A stretch of 64,000 bases of DNA from Gammaproteobacteria bacterium (GCA_021773565.1 JAJFJZ010000010.1:186001-250000); one strand, 5' to 3'. Shown: positions 27,178 to 36,536, numbered from the stretch's first letter. Numbers and translations are program-made. Notes: generated from the letters alone by a model not told the origin.

Positions 27178-28140
27178 ATGTACGCAAATCTGGGAACAAA
27201 ACCCTACACAAAAGGACTGCACAGTCTGGGCAACAACGCTTACGCCTGGCTGCAACCAGACGGTGGCTGGGGTTGGAGTAATGCAGGCCTGGTGGTTGAC
27301 GGGGATGAGAGCCTGTTAATCGACACCCTGTATGATCTTTCATTAACGGAGGCCATGTTAAAAGCCATGCGCGATGCAGAGGCCGGCGTGAACTTTAACA
27401 CCCTGGTAAATACCCATTCCAACGGCGATCACTGCAACGGTAACGAATTGGTGAGCCATGCAGAAATCATAAGTTCCCGCGCAACCGCTGAAGAGTTGGG
27501 CCGGGAAAATCCTGCGATGATGACAAAGCTGCTGGAGAATGCTGAGAACATGGGTGAGGTGGGGCAATTTTTTGTCCACTGTTTCGGCAAATTTAACTTT
27601 AGCAATATCAACCAGACATTACCCACACGCACCTTTGAAGATCAGCTGGAACTGAAAGTGGGAGATAAATCCGTACTATTGAAACAGGTCGGACCGGCGC
27701 ACACACTCGGGGATACCCTGGTTTATGTGCCCGAGGACAAACTGGTTTTTACCGGGGATATTCTGTTTATTGAAGGCCACCCCATTTTGTGGGAAGGACC
27801 GGTTAACAACTGGATAGAGGCTTGCGACTATATGCTAAATCTGGACCTGGAAACCGTAGTTCCGGGCCATGGCCCCATTACAGATAAAAAAGGTATCCGT
27901 GCGGTGAAGGCCTACCTTAACTATATCAGGGACGAAGCCCGTAAGCGTTATGACGCAGGAATGTCGGTTTTTGATGCAGCGATGGATATATCGCTGAGTG
28001 ACTATGAATCCTGGGGTGATGCTGAACGTATAGTGGTAAATACTTCGGTACTGTACAAGGAGTTTTCCGGGTCCCATGAGCCTAACAATATGACAGAGCT
28101 GTTTGGCATGATGGCAACAGTTCACCGCGAGCGCCGGTGA
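27178..28140 (+). CDS. MBL-fold metallo-hydrolase
   Basis: A 320-residue metallo-beta-lactamase-fold enzyme with the metal motif NTHSNGDHCNGN (H-x-N-x-DH, a recurrent variant of HxHxDH), PAHTLGDTLVYVPEDKLVFTGDI and VVPGHGPITD. The substrate is unknown; relatives include lactonases and thioester hydrolases. The GNAT gene starts at a GTG overlapping its TGA, so the two are translationally coupled. Confidence 0.85.
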   Translation: MYANLGTKPYTKGLHSLGNNAYAWLQPDGGWGWSNAGLVVDGDESLLIDTLYDLSLTEAMLKAMRDAEAGVNFNTLVNTHSNGDHCNGNELVSHAEIISSRATAEELGRENPAMMTKLLENAENMGEVGQFFVHCFGKFNFSNINQTLPTRTFEDQLELKVGDKSVLLKQVGPAHTLGDTLVYVPEDKLVFTGDILFIEGHPILWEGPVNNWIEACDYMLNLDLETVVPGHGPITDKKGIRAVKAYLNYIRDEARKRYDAGMSVFDAAMDISLSDYESWGDAERIVVNTSVLYKEFSGSHEPNNMTELFGMMATVHRERR

Positions 28141-28643
28141 ACTTTACATTAAGGCCGGTTCAGGAGGATGATTTACCTGCCCTGACAGATATCTACAACC
28201 ACTACGTGTCGACCAGCAATGCAACATTCGATATTGACACTTTTACTGTTGTGCAACGTGCAGCGTGGTTAAGCCAGTTTAATAACCAGCGCCACCAGTG
28301 TTGGGTAGCATCCACACAGGACGGCGAGCCCTCTTGCTGCGTGGCCTACGCTTGTAGCCTGCCCTTCAAAGTAAAAAAGGCCTACGAACTTTCTGTCGAA
28401 ACAAGTATCTACGTGCATCCGGACTACGCAAATCAGGGCCTGGGACGTCTGCTCTATAAGAAGCTGTTCACTGAGCTCAGCAAAACAGACCTGCACAGGT
28501 GTTATGCCGGTATTGCCCAACCAAATCCTGCTTCTGTAAACCTGCATGAAAAATTTGGCTTTAAAAAAGCCGGCCACTATAAAGAAGTGGGATGGAAATT
28601 CGAACAATACTGGGACGTGGTCTGGATGGAAAAAGGACTTTAA
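28137..28643 (+). CDS. GNAT N-acetyltransferase, phosphinothricin acetyltransferase-like
   Basis: A 168-residue acetyltransferase. It opens with LRPVQEDDLPALTDIYNHYV, typical of the Pat/MnaT/YwnH group that acetylates amino-acid analogues such as methionine sulfoximine or phosphinothricin. The acetyl-CoA motif is YVHPDYANQGLGRLLYKKL, and NPASVNLHEKFGFKKAGHYK closes the domain. GTG start overlapping the MBL stop. Confidence 0.88.
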   Translation: MNFTLRPVQEDDLPALTDIYNHYVSTSNATFDIDTFTVVQRAAWLSQFNNQRHQCWVASTQDGEPSCCVAYACSLPFKVKKAYELSVETSIYVHPDYANQGLGRLLYKKLFTELSKTDLHRCYAGIAQPNPASVNLHEKFGFKKAGHYKEVGWKFEQYWDVVWMEKGL

Positions 28644-28648
28644 CCAGA

Positions 28649-29014
28649 ATGAGCCGGTCCCTGATTATTCAGCGCGTAACGGGTTTATTACTCGTGTTGG
28701 GGGTGCTGGTTCTGCTAAACCCCCTCAAGGCAGACATTGTGCATCGCCTGTTATTTCCGCTCATGGCCATGCTTGGCTGTGCACTCATACTTCGCAGCGT
28801 GCTGGCAATAGCACTTGCGAGCGCAACCCTTGCGGTACTGGCCATAAACTTCAGTGGCGATGTCTACCAGGCGCGGGTTTACCCGGCGCTCGCACTCGTA
28901 GCGTTTTTGGTAGTAACGCTTGAACTGGCCCGGCGATTTAGAGACCGAATCAAAAACAGCCATGCGCAGCGATGGGCGCCCCGTAAACAGGAACAAAAGC
29001 AGGAGCAAAAATAA
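28649..29014 (+). CDS. Small hypothetical membrane protein
   Basis: About 121 residues with four hydrophobic segments packed between residues 5 and 95 and a charged tail rich in Arg, Lys and Gln (RKQEQKQEQK). The ATG at 28649 directly follows the GNAT gene. Family not recognised. Confidence 0.55.
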   Translation: MSRSLIIQRVTGLLLVLGVLVLLNPLKADIVHRLLFPLMAMLGCALILRSVLAIALASATLAVLAINFSGDVYQARVYPALALVAFLVVTLELARRFRDRIKNSHAQRWAPRKQEQKQEQK

Positions 29015-29080
29015 TAACTGTCATGCCGGGCACAGGCGCTCCTGCATATTGATTATCTGGACAAACCGGGATTAATGCGC

Positions 29081-29101
29081 TTGAATCAATTCAACTATAA
29101 A
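29081..29101 (+). promoter_or_regulatory. Promoter with palindromic operator for the acyl-CoA dehydrogenase pair
   Basis: TTGAATCAATTCAA (29081-29094) is a perfect 6-bp inverted repeat with a 2-nt centre. It lies immediately upstream of a near-consensus -10 TATAAA (29096-29101). A regulator bound there would overlap the -35/-10 spacer, so repression is likely. The ATG is 21 nt downstream. Confidence 0.45.
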
Positions 29102-29122
29102 AGTTACGGGACCCTGTAAATA

Positions 29123-30247
29123 ATGAATTTCGAATTTTCCGATGACCAAAATCTTCTAAGGGAGCAGGCACAGGGCTTTTTGCAAAGCAAATGCCCACTG
29201 GAAACGGTACGAGCCGTGCTGGAAGGCGACCAGGCCTATGACACAGCGCTGTGGAAAGGCATAACAGAAATGGGCTGGACCGCAACGACCATACCAGAGG
29301 CTTATGGCGGTATCGGACTGGGACATCTGGAGTTGTGCGTACTTGCAGAAGAACTGGGTCGCTCATTGGCTCCGGTACCTTTTTCTTCATCGGTATACCT
29401 TGCAACAGAAGTACTACTTATGTGCGCAAATGAGGCCCAGAAGCAAGCCTGGCTACCGGGCCTGGCTGACGGGTCCATCATCGGCACCTTTGCAATAGCC
29501 GAAGGGGGTAAAGCCCCTTCAAGGCACAACATAGAAACCCGGGTTGCCGACGACAGAATAAGCGGCTGCAAGATTCCGGTTCCTGATGGGGATGTGGCCG
29601 ATTTTAGCGTAGTACTGGCCTGTGATGGAGACCAACACTCACTGTTTCTGGTGGACCTTAAAGACCCGGGTGTAACGAAACGTGTATTAAAAAGCATCGA
29701 CCCCAGCAGGTCATATGCAGAGCTGAACTTTGATTCAGCAGGTGCAGAATTACTGGGTGAGGCTGGCGCTGGATTTGCGCTCACAGATGCCCTGTTTGAC
29801 CGGGCGGCAATATTGTTTGCCTTTGAGCAGGTGGGCGGTGCACACGCAAGCCTTGAGATGGCCAAAGCATACGCCCTGGAGCGGTATGCATTTGGGCGCC
29901 CGATTGCGTCCTTTCAGGCGATAAAACACAAGCTGGCCGATATGTATATTGCACTTACCCTGGCACACTCAAACTGCTACTACGGTGCATGGGCGCTCTC
30001 GACAGATGCCTCGGAACTGTCGCTCGCTGCTGCTACCGCACGGGTTAGTGCAACCGAAGCATTTCATGAATGCTCAAAAGAAAATATCCAGACGCACGGC
30101 GGGATGGGTTTTACCTGGGAGTTCAACTGCCACCTTTACTACCGTCGCGCCAAGGCCCTTGCACTTAACCTGGGCAGTCTCACACGCTGGAAAGACAAAC
30201 TGGTTACCCAGCTCGAAGAATCCAACAAATTAGCCAATACTAACTAG
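29123..30247 (+). CDS. Acyl-CoA dehydrogenase, subunit-like (first of a pair)
   Basis: A 374-residue acyl-CoA dehydrogenase fold: N-terminal FEFSDDQNLLREQAQGFLQ, IPEAYGGIGLGHLELCVLAE and C-terminal HGGMGFTWEFNCHLYYRRAK. The middle FAD-binding loop is poorly conserved (GTFAIAEGGKAPSRHN instead of a TEPxAGSD-type loop). That pattern is seen in one half of heterotetrameric acyl-CoA dehydrogenases acting on bulky acyl chains such as steroid side chains. It is followed 12 nt later by the second dehydrogenase. Confidence 0.88.
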   Translation: MNFEFSDDQNLLREQAQGFLQSKCPLETVRAVLEGDQAYDTALWKGITEMGWTATTIPEAYGGIGLGHLELCVLAEELGRSLAPVPFSSSVYLATEVLLMCANEAQKQAWLPGLADGSIIGTFAIAEGGKAPSRHNIETRVADDRISGCKIPVPDGDVADFSVVLACDGDQHSLFLVDLKDPGVTKRVLKSIDPSRSYAELNFDSAGAELLGEAGAGFALTDALFDRAAILFAFEQVGGAHASLEMAKAYALERYAFGRPIASFQAIKHKLADMYIALTLAHSNCYYGAWALSTDASELSLAAATARVSATEAFHECSKENIQTHGGMGFTWEFNCHLYYRRAKALALNLGSLTRWKDKLVTQLEESNKLANTN

Positions 30248-30259
30248 GGGCAGCACACC

Positions 30260-31468
30260 ATGGACTTTAACGACACACCAGAACAAGCTGCATTCCGATC
30301 AGAAGCCCGCGCATTCCTTAGCGCGAACGCGACACTAAAATCCGAATCTGTAGTGCAACAGGAAACCGAGGCCGAGTATCTTGTACGGGCAAGAGCCTGG
30401 CAAAAACTCAAAGCAGAAAATGGCTGGGCCTGTTTAAACTGGCCCACCGAATATGGTGGCAGGGCATCCACACCCATGGAGCGTATCATCTGGGGCCAGG
30501 AAGAAGGCAAATTTGAAGTGCCTACCGGTCCATATGCAATCGGCCTGGGTATGTGCGGCCCCACCATGATCGCCTATGCAAGCGAAGAACAAAAACGCGA
30601 ACACCTGCCGATAATGGCCTCTGGTGAGCGTATCTGGTGCCAATTATTTAGTGAACCATCTGCGGGTTCCGATTTGGCCAACCTGCGCACAAAAGCGGTT
30701 CGCGATGGAGATGACTGGGTAATAAACGGCCAAAAAATATGGACTTCGGGTGCCCACTATTCAGATTGGGGCATCCTGGTAACCCGCAGCGACCCTACCC
30801 AACTCAAGCACAAAGGCCTGACTTTTTTCTTTCTGGATATGAAAAGTCCCGGCGTTGAAGTAAAACCCATTAAACAGATTAGTGGTGCATCCAATTTCAA
30901 CGAAATCTATTTTACCGACGTTCGCATTCCTGATGCACAGCGTTTGGGTGCAGTGGGTGAGGGGTGGAAGGTTTCCATCACCACACTCATGAACGAACGC
31001 CTGGCTGTGGGTAATGCGGGGGGGCCTGATGTGCCCGACCTGCTGCGTCTGGCGGCAACCACAGACATTGATGGTGAGCCAGCCTTGAATAATGCAGCAG
31101 TTAGAGAAAAAATCGCTACCTGGCATTGCCAGCGCAGCGGACTAAAATACACCAACTACCGTACTATAAGCGCGCTGTCACGCGGTGGTGTGCCGGGGCC
31201 GGAAAATTCCATAACCAAAGTGGTGAGTGCAGCCAAACAACAGGACCTGGCTTCTTTTGCCATGGACCTGATGGATATGGGTGGTATATTGCGCGAAGAT
31301 GTAGAAGATAAATTCCTGAACTCCTATATGGGTGCGCCAGGTTACAGAATAGCTGGTGGAACCGATGAAATACTACGCAACATTATTGCTGAACGCGTAC
31401 TGGGCTTACCCCAGGATATTCGCCTGGACAAACAGGTGCCTTTCAATGAGGTGCCACAAAGCTCCTGA
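30260..31468 (+). CDS. Acyl-CoA dehydrogenase (second of a pair)
   Basis: A 402-residue enzyme with an intact FAD/substrate loop (CQLFSEPSAGSDLANLRTKA), GQKIWTSGAHYSDWG, a central insert (LSRGGVPGPENSITKV) and the C-terminal YRIAGGTDEILRNIIAERVLG. The features match the FadE-type subunit that carries the main FAD site in heterotetrameric enzymes. Its juxtaposition with 29123-30247 supports an alpha2beta2 complex, although two independent enzymes cannot be excluded. Confidence 0.9.
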   Translation: MDFNDTPEQAAFRSEARAFLSANATLKSESVVQQETEAEYLVRARAWQKLKAENGWACLNWPTEYGGRASTPMERIIWGQEEGKFEVPTGPYAIGLGMCGPTMIAYASEEQKREHLPIMASGERIWCQLFSEPSAGSDLANLRTKAVRDGDDWVINGQKIWTSGAHYSDWGILVTRSDPTQLKHKGLTFFFLDMKSPGVEVKPIKQISGASNFNEIYFTDVRIPDAQRLGAVGEGWKVSITTLMNERLAVGNAGGPDVPDLLRLAATTDIDGEPALNNAAVREKIATWHCQRSGLKYTNYRTISALSRGGVPGPENSITKVVSAAKQQDLASFAMDLMDMGGILREDVEDKFLNSYMGAPGYRIAGGTDEILRNIIAERVLGLPQDIRLDKQVPFNEVPQSS

Positions 31469-31483
31469 TTTACGGTTCACGCA

Positions 31484-31987
31484 ATGACCGACCGGGAAGA
31501 GTTGTTCGAGGCTCTGATCGGGCACAAAAACACCGACTATTACATGGTGTACTTCCAGCGCGCTGAGGCGCGCGGTTATCCGCCTGTTTCATGGAACTGG
31601 CCCGGATTTTTAGCGGGCCTTATCTGGCTGCTCTACCGGCGCCAATATAGCTGGGGAGCAATGTACTTTGGTATCACACTCGCGATAATTTTCGTTACAT
31701 CGCTACTGCACGGTATTGTCGAACCGGCAACCGCAACCCTTGTGTTATACACCTGTATGTTACTTTTTCAGAACGTGTATTTTCCCCTCAACGCCAATGG
31801 TATCTATTACAGGTGGGCGAGAAAGGAAGTAGACAATGCAATGCAATTGTTTCCAGGTCAGAAAGACAAGCAACTGGAACACTTGTCCGGCCGGGGTGGA
31901 GCCAATGCCAACATTATCTTTATGGTAGTGAGTCTGCTGTTTATCATTTCCAGTTTTTTTACCAGCCTACAGCCACCACAGGGTTAG
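31484..31987 (+). CDS. DUF2628 family membrane protein
   Basis: A 167-residue protein: N-terminal cytoplasmic segment YYMVYFQRAEARGYPPVSWN, then membrane helices starting at FLAGLIWLLYRRQYSWG, and a last helix at the C-terminus. The WNWPGFLAGLIWLLYR pattern is typical of DUF2628. Function unknown. It follows the dehydrogenase pair and may belong to the same transcript. Confidence 0.75.
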   Translation: MTDREELFEALIGHKNTDYYMVYFQRAEARGYPPVSWNWPGFLAGLIWLLYRRQYSWGAMYFGITLAIIFVTSLLHGIVEPATATLVLYTCMLLFQNVYFPLNANGIYYRWARKEVDNAMQLFPGQKDKQLEHLSGRGGANANIIFMVVSLLFIISSFFTSLQPPQG

Positions 31988-32003
31988 GAATATCATCCAG
32001 ACC

Positions 32004-33785
32004 GTGCAGGAACAAGCGAACACCCATCGATCCTCCGAAGACACGGCTGTAATTATCAGCTCTGGTTTCCAGATATATCGAACCCGCTATCAGGAAATCA
32101 CGGTGGGTGCTAAAAAACGATTTGAACGTGCCGCATGGTTGGATGCGAGAGAAGCAGGGCACTATCGTTTGTTGCTTTACAAAGAACACCTGCGCTCGGT
32201 GGTCTTACACCTTACCCATGCAGAAGTGACTCTTGAGGGGCTTCATGAAGACCCCTATCCCGAGGGCGAGGCATTCAACTGGCCGCAGATAAAACACTGT
32301 TATCTGAAATTGATCGAGAACCTGCCTGATCGGGAATTGTACGAGACTTTTTTCAACTCCGTTCAACGTCAGGTATCAAAGGACAAGTATGTGAATAACG
32401 CGCACATGTTTGTCGAGAGCGCATTTGCGGAGGCAGCGCTACCACTGACTACTGACATCTATTACACCTACCGCTCTTCCGGCGACATCGTGCAAATGAT
32501 TGAAGAGCTATTGAATTCATTCAACTTTTATCTTCACTGGAAGGATTTGTTACGCGACGCTGGCAATATCCTGCGTTGTCTGGTTGAAGATCGGCCGGAG
32601 ATTCGCGTCTCGGATGATCTTGAAGTACAAATGTTGAAGACGGTTTTTTACCGTAATAAATCGGCCTATCTGATCGGAAAGATAATTACGTCAAAAGGTA
32701 TCTGGCCGGTGGCGCTGCCTGTATTAATAAACGCTAACGGCCTGCTGTATGTAGACACCATAGTGTGTGATGCGGATGAATTATCAGTGATCTTCAGTTT
32801 TTCAAGATCCTACTTTATGGCGGATACACCCTCGCCGGCGCATCTGGTTGCCTACCTGCATACGCTGCTTCCGCAAAAAACCCGCGCGGAATTGTATTCA
32901 GCACTGGGCTTCCACAAACACGGTAAAACCGAGTTCTACCGGGACTTCGTCGTACATCTGGAAAACTCGGATGACCAGTTTGTAACCGCACCTGGTATCA
33001 AGGGCATGGTGATGTGCGTATTTATACTGCCTTCGTACAAAACGGTGTTCAAAATTATTAAAGACCGTTTTGAGCCACCCAAAAAATCCACGCCCGAAGA
33101 GGTGAAACAAAGTTACACCCTGGTGAAACGCCATGACCGCGTGGGACGCATGGCTGACACACAGGAGTTTACCAACCTGAAACTGCCGCGTGCGCGATTT
33201 TCAGAAGATCTACTGAACGAATTGCGAAACGTCGCCGCATGCTCCGTTACCCTCACCGACGAACACGTGGTGATAAAACATCTCTACACCGAAAGGTTAA
33301 TGACACCGCTCAACCTCTACATAGAAAATGAGCGGGACAATGAAGAAGCCCTAAAAAATGCGCTGGACGAATACGGTAATGCAATAAAGGATTTGGCCGC
33401 GGCCAATATATTCCCCGGCGACCTGCTGTTAAAAAACTTTGGCATTACCCGGCATGGCCGCGTAGTGTTTTATGACTATGACGAAATTTGTTATCTGGAA
33501 GAAGTTAATTTTCGCACAATTCCGGAACCACGCACCCCGGAAGAAGAAATGTCCGCAGAAATCTGGTACACGGTGGGGCCCCACGATGTATTTCCCGAAG
33601 AGTTTGTAAGCTTTCTTTTCGCTCGCCCAAACATCAAAAAGATGTTCACCGAAATGCACGGTGAATTATTTACCGCCGAATACTGGCAACAATTGCAGCA
33701 GGCTATAGAGGACGGCGTGGTTGCGGATATATTCCCCTATCGCAGAAAAAAACGCTTCGCAAGACAGCTGATTTCTGAACTGTAA
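32004..33785 (+). CDS. aceK: Isocitrate dehydrogenase kinase/phosphatase
   Basis: Bifunctional enzyme that phosphorylates and inactivates isocitrate dehydrogenase to send isocitrate into the glyoxylate bypass, and reverses this. At 593 residues it is the usual length. Visible: the regulatory N-terminal half (FQIYRTRYQEITVGAKKRFE), the ATP-binding loop APGIKGMVMCVF (about residue 330), the kinase catalytic region LLKNFGITRHGRVVFYDYDE and CYLEEVNFRTIPEPRTPEEE (in parts). GTG start with no obvious ribosome binding site. aceA, aceB and icd are not in the window. Its position beside acyl-CoA dehydrogenases fits growth on fatty-acid-like carbon. Confidence 0.96.
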   Translation: MQEQANTHRSSEDTAVIISSGFQIYRTRYQEITVGAKKRFERAAWLDAREAGHYRLLLYKEHLRSVVLHLTHAEVTLEGLHEDPYPEGEAFNWPQIKHCYLKLIENLPDRELYETFFNSVQRQVSKDKYVNNAHMFVESAFAEAALPLTTDIYYTYRSSGDIVQMIEELLNSFNFYLHWKDLLRDAGNILRCLVEDRPEIRVSDDLEVQMLKTVFYRNKSAYLIGKIITSKGIWPVALPVLINANGLLYVDTIVCDADELSVIFSFSRSYFMADTPSPAHLVAYLHTLLPQKTRAELYSALGFHKHGKTEFYRDFVVHLENSDDQFVTAPGIKGMVMCVFILPSYKTVFKIIKDRFEPPKKSTPEEVKQSYTLVKRHDRVGRMADTQEFTNLKLPRARFSEDLLNELRNVAACSVTLTDEHVVIKHLYTERLMTPLNLYIENERDNEEALKNALDEYGNAIKDLAAANIFPGDLLLKNFGITRHGRVVFYDYDEICYLEEVNFRTIPEPRTPEEEMSAEIWYTVGPHDVFPEEFVSFLFARPNIKKMFTEMHGELFTAEYWQQLQQAIEDGVVADIFPYRRKKRFARQLISEL

Positions 33786-33797
33786 TATAGAGGTAAT

Positions 33798-34970
33798 ATG
33801 TCACAACAACACATAGAAGGTGCGCTTTCCAACATCAAAGTGCTCGACCTGTCCAGGATTCTGGCCGGCCCATGGGCAAGCCAAATGCTTGCAGACCTGG
33901 GTGCTGACGTCATCAAAATAGAACGACCGGGTAGCGGTGACGATACCCGTCAGTGGGGGCCACCTTACATGCAAGGTGAAAGTGCCTATTATATGTGTGC
34001 CAATCGCGGCAAAAGATCGGTTTGCGTTGACATGGGCACGGCTCAGGGCCAGGCACAGATACAGGAGCTCTCCAGTAGCAGCGATATTGTCATTGAAAAT
34101 TTCAAGGTGGGCCAGTTGGCGAAATATCACCTGGATTACACAACCTTATCCGAGCCAAATCCCGGACTTATCTATTGTTCTATTACCGGTTTTGGACAAA
34201 CCGGCCCTTACAAGGATCGGCCCGGATATGATTTTTTAATGCAGGCTATGGGCGGCGTGATGAGTGTTACCGGGCCCGAAGACGGTGAGCCACAAAAAGT
34301 AGGTGTAGCCATCTGCGACATTATGACTGGACTTTACGCCAGCATCGCAATACTTGCGGCTCTCACAGAACGCTCCAATTCAGGCCTTGGACAACACATC
34401 GATCTATCACTACTGGACGTAACAGCCGCCACTATGGCCAACCAGGCAAGCAATTACCTGATTGGCAAACAGGTACCCAAAGCACTGGGCAATTCGCATC
34501 CCAATGTTGCACCCTATGAAGCATTTAGTACCCTGGACAGCCACTGCATTATTGCTGTGGGAAACGATGTGCAGTTTCAAAACATGTGCGCTGTACTTGG
34601 TATTCCGGAACTGGCTGGTGATGCGTTATACCGCACCAATGCGCAACGGGTCGCCAACAAAAAAGCGCTTGCTGAACAGATTCAGCGCCAGATGTTACTC
34701 AAACCACGCGATGAATGGTTACGCGAATTTGAAGCTGCCGGTGTGCCTGCAGCCCCAATCAACAGCCTGGACCAGGTTTTCAACGATCCACAAATTCTTG
34801 CCAGAGAAATGAGAATAAATATCCCTCACCCACTCAATCCGGATCTTGAGCTGGCTGGTAATCCGATCAAACTGTCACGCACTCCCGTGCGATATACAAC
34901 GCACCCGCCCATGTTGGGAGAACATACCGAGCAGGTGCTTGCAACCCTTGCTGCCAGCAAAAGGAATTAG
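33798..34970 (+). CDS. CaiB/BaiF family CoA transferase
   Basis: A 390-residue class III CoA transferase: VLDLSRILAGPWASQMLADL, GADVIKIERPGSGDDTRQWG, NRGKRSVCVDMGT, GLIYCSITGFGQTGPYKDRP and the catalytic-Asp region GYDFLMQAMGGVMSVTG. The family moves CoA between carboxylic acids (for example carnitine, bile acids, succinate). The substrate is unknown; the context of aceK and two acyl-CoA dehydrogenases suggests activation of a carboxylic acid entering beta-oxidation. Confidence 0.92.
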   Translation: MSQQHIEGALSNIKVLDLSRILAGPWASQMLADLGADVIKIERPGSGDDTRQWGPPYMQGESAYYMCANRGKRSVCVDMGTAQGQAQIQELSSSSDIVIENFKVGQLAKYHLDYTTLSEPNPGLIYCSITGFGQTGPYKDRPGYDFLMQAMGGVMSVTGPEDGEPQKVGVAICDIMTGLYASIAILAALTERSNSGLGQHIDLSLLDVTAATMANQASNYLIGKQVPKALGNSHPNVAPYEAFSTLDSHCIIAVGNDVQFQNMCAVLGIPELAGDALYRTNAQRVANKKALAEQIQRQMLLKPRDEWLREFEAAGVPAAPINSLDQVFNDPQILAREMRINIPHPLNPDLELAGNPIKLSRTPVRYTTHPPMLGEHTEQVLATLAASKRN

Positions 34971-35016
34971 CCCCGCTGACGCACAAACTTTAAGCCCTCT
35001 TTTTATAAACCCCTCT

Positions 35017-35424
35017 TCATAAACCAAGCAGGGGTAGTGACTTTAACTTGTGATACCGCAGCGCCAGCGAAATACAATGTTTGAGCGCATTCATGTCTAT
35101 CCTTTCATCCACGTCAAATAAAATGGCGCGCTTGCCTTCAAAGGTAAAGCGGTCGCCATACACCTCACGGAAGGTTTCGATTAAAAGCGTCTGGCAGTGA
35201 AAGTACATCGCATACTGGCGTGGGTTGGATTTCACACAACCCAGACGGATGGGACTGCCGTCCACCGCAAGGTAGCTGGGTTGTCCCCATTTAAGCGTTT
35301 CGGAAAGCGCTTCCACACCCGGTGTATCGCTTGCAGTTTCAAGAATTAACGTGCGCAATTCTTGCAAATGCCGGCGCAAGGTCACTGGATAAGTTTTAAA
35401 AACCGTGCTGATATCCTTCTTCAT
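35017..35424 (-). CDS. DUF1801 domain protein
   Basis: A 135-residue cytoplasmic protein with the pattern SETLKWGQPSYLAVDGSPIR, then FEGKRAILFDVDERIDMNAL, typical of DUF1801 (YdhG-like) proteins of unknown function. The ATG at 35424 is preferred to the frame extension to 35454. Confidence 0.75.
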   Translation of the reverse strand: MKKDISTVFKTYPVTLRRHLQELRTLILETASDTPGVEALSETLKWGQPSYLAVDGSPIRLGCVKSNPRQYAMYFHCQTLLIETFREVYGDRFTFEGKRAILFDVDERIDMNALKHCISLALRYHKLKSLPLLGL

Positions 35425-35467
35425 ACACCGCAGTATAATGCCAAGCAGAACCAATTAGGGTGAAAAC

Positions 35468-35806
35468 ATGAGCTTTGGAATAACCAAGACCATTCCTGCA
35501 AACCAGGGAATTGAAACGATCGATAAACTGTATGACGGATCAATTTCTGAATACGAATTTCATATGGCGGGTAAACCCTCAAAGTTGTCTGTAGGTGACT
35601 ATGTGTACACCATTTATGGCGACCTGCTTTACGGCCGGCTGCAAATAAGCCAGTTGCAGGGAGGGGCATTTCACCCGCGTTCCGGTAAAGCTCGCACGCT
35701 AATTTTTGTGCACGCTCCGGGGACACGCCTTAAAATTCCGATCCCCAAAAAGGGACATCGCGGCACACGGTACTACGATGGGCAGGAATGGCCCTCCGAC
35801 AAATAG
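35468..35806 (+). CDS. Hypothetical protein
   Basis: A 112-residue soluble protein, beta-rich by appearance (LSVGDYVYTIYGDLLYGRLQ), with a basic C-terminal segment (IPIPKKGHRGTRYYDG). No family recognised. It is divergent from the DUF1801 gene with a 43-nt gap and has AGGGTG close to the start. Confidence 0.5.
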   Translation: MSFGITKTIPANQGIETIDKLYDGSISEYEFHMAGKPSKLSVGDYVYTIYGDLLYGRLQISQLQGGAFHPRSGKARTLIFVHAPGTRLKIPIPKKGHRGTRYYDGQEWPSDK

Positions 35807-35824
35807 GCAGCAACCGGGAAGAGG

Positions 35825-36097
35825 ATGGTTCTACAATCAGGCAATGAAACTCTGGAGCAATCAAAAACCTCGCTACTCGCTCCAGGGCAGTCGGGCTGGC
35901 ACGATAGCGCATGGACGCACCGAAACATTGTCCATTCCGGCCCCAACAAGGTACATATAAATACGCGATTCACCCGCTATCGTGTGGACGATTCGATTTT
36001 CGCTTCGTATGATTCCCTGTAAATCGTGACTCTTGAACATAGGCGCTGGGCGGTAATAATGCGCCCACGCTTTGCCTTATGGATAAACAATGCTTAA
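35825..36097 (+). pseudogene. NTF2/SnoaL-like gene remnant with premature TAA
   Basis: The frame reads GNETLEQSKTSLLAPGQSG, WHDSAWTHRNIVHSGPNKVH, INTRFTRYRVDDSIFASYDSL, then TAA (36020-36022), and continues open as IVTLEHRRWAVIMRPRF before a second stop at 36095. Homologous NTF2-like proteins have Tyr at the TAA position (DSLYIVT-type) followed by a W-G-V/I strand, so a TAT-to-TAA change probably split the last strand. The N-terminal helices are also missing. The remnant overlaps the start of the GFA gene. Confidence 0.55.
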
Positions 36098-36509
36098 AGG
36101 ATCCTGCCTTTGCGGTAGCATAAAATATGCGCTTAACGGCCCACCGCTGTTTCTTAGCTATTGTCATTGTTCCCTGTGCCAGAAGGCTTCCGGCTCGGTA
36201 ATGCTCGCAGCACTCCATACCGGTAGCAGCGGGTTTCAATGGATAGGCGGAGAACAATACCTTAACGCCTACGAATCTACCCCGGGAATCGAAAGGTTTT
36301 TTTGTGCCCGCTGTGGATCAAACATGCCAGTGGTGCGCGGCGCGCATATTACCATTCCCGCCGGAACCCTGGATACCAAGGTGGGTGTAAAACCGGTGGT
36401 GCATGTATATTGCGCATCAAAACCGGCCTGGGATGAGCTAAGCGATACACTCCCGCGCTTTGCCGGCTTACCTCCCGAGTCCTTCTGGAGCAAGCCCAAT
36501 CCAGAATAA
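36090..36509 (+). CDS. GFA-family zinc protein (glutathione-dependent formaldehyde-activating enzyme-like)
   Basis: A 139-residue GFA/CENP-V fold protein with the zinc ligands in order: GSCLCGSIKY, SYCHCSLCQKASGS and FFCARCGSNMP. Family members were named for glutathione-formaldehyde adduct formation, but most are uncharacterised. The ATG overlaps the end of the degraded NTF2-like frame. Downstream lies the HAD phosphatase. Confidence 0.85.
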   Translation: MLKGSCLCGSIKYALNGPPLFLSYCHCSLCQKASGSVMLAALHTGSSGFQWIGGEQYLNAYESTPGIERFFCARCGSNMPVVRGAHITIPAGTLDTKVGVKPVVHVYCASKPAWDELSDTLPRFAGLPPESFWSKPNPE

Positions 36510-36536
36510 TGATTACCCCAATAGGAAAACCGCAAA

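Noticed and set aside
35009-35035. ACCCCT/AGGGGT pair near the end of the CoA transferase gene as a terminator
   Set aside because: The loop is 15 nt long, there is no T-run and it overlaps the end of the DUF1801 gene.
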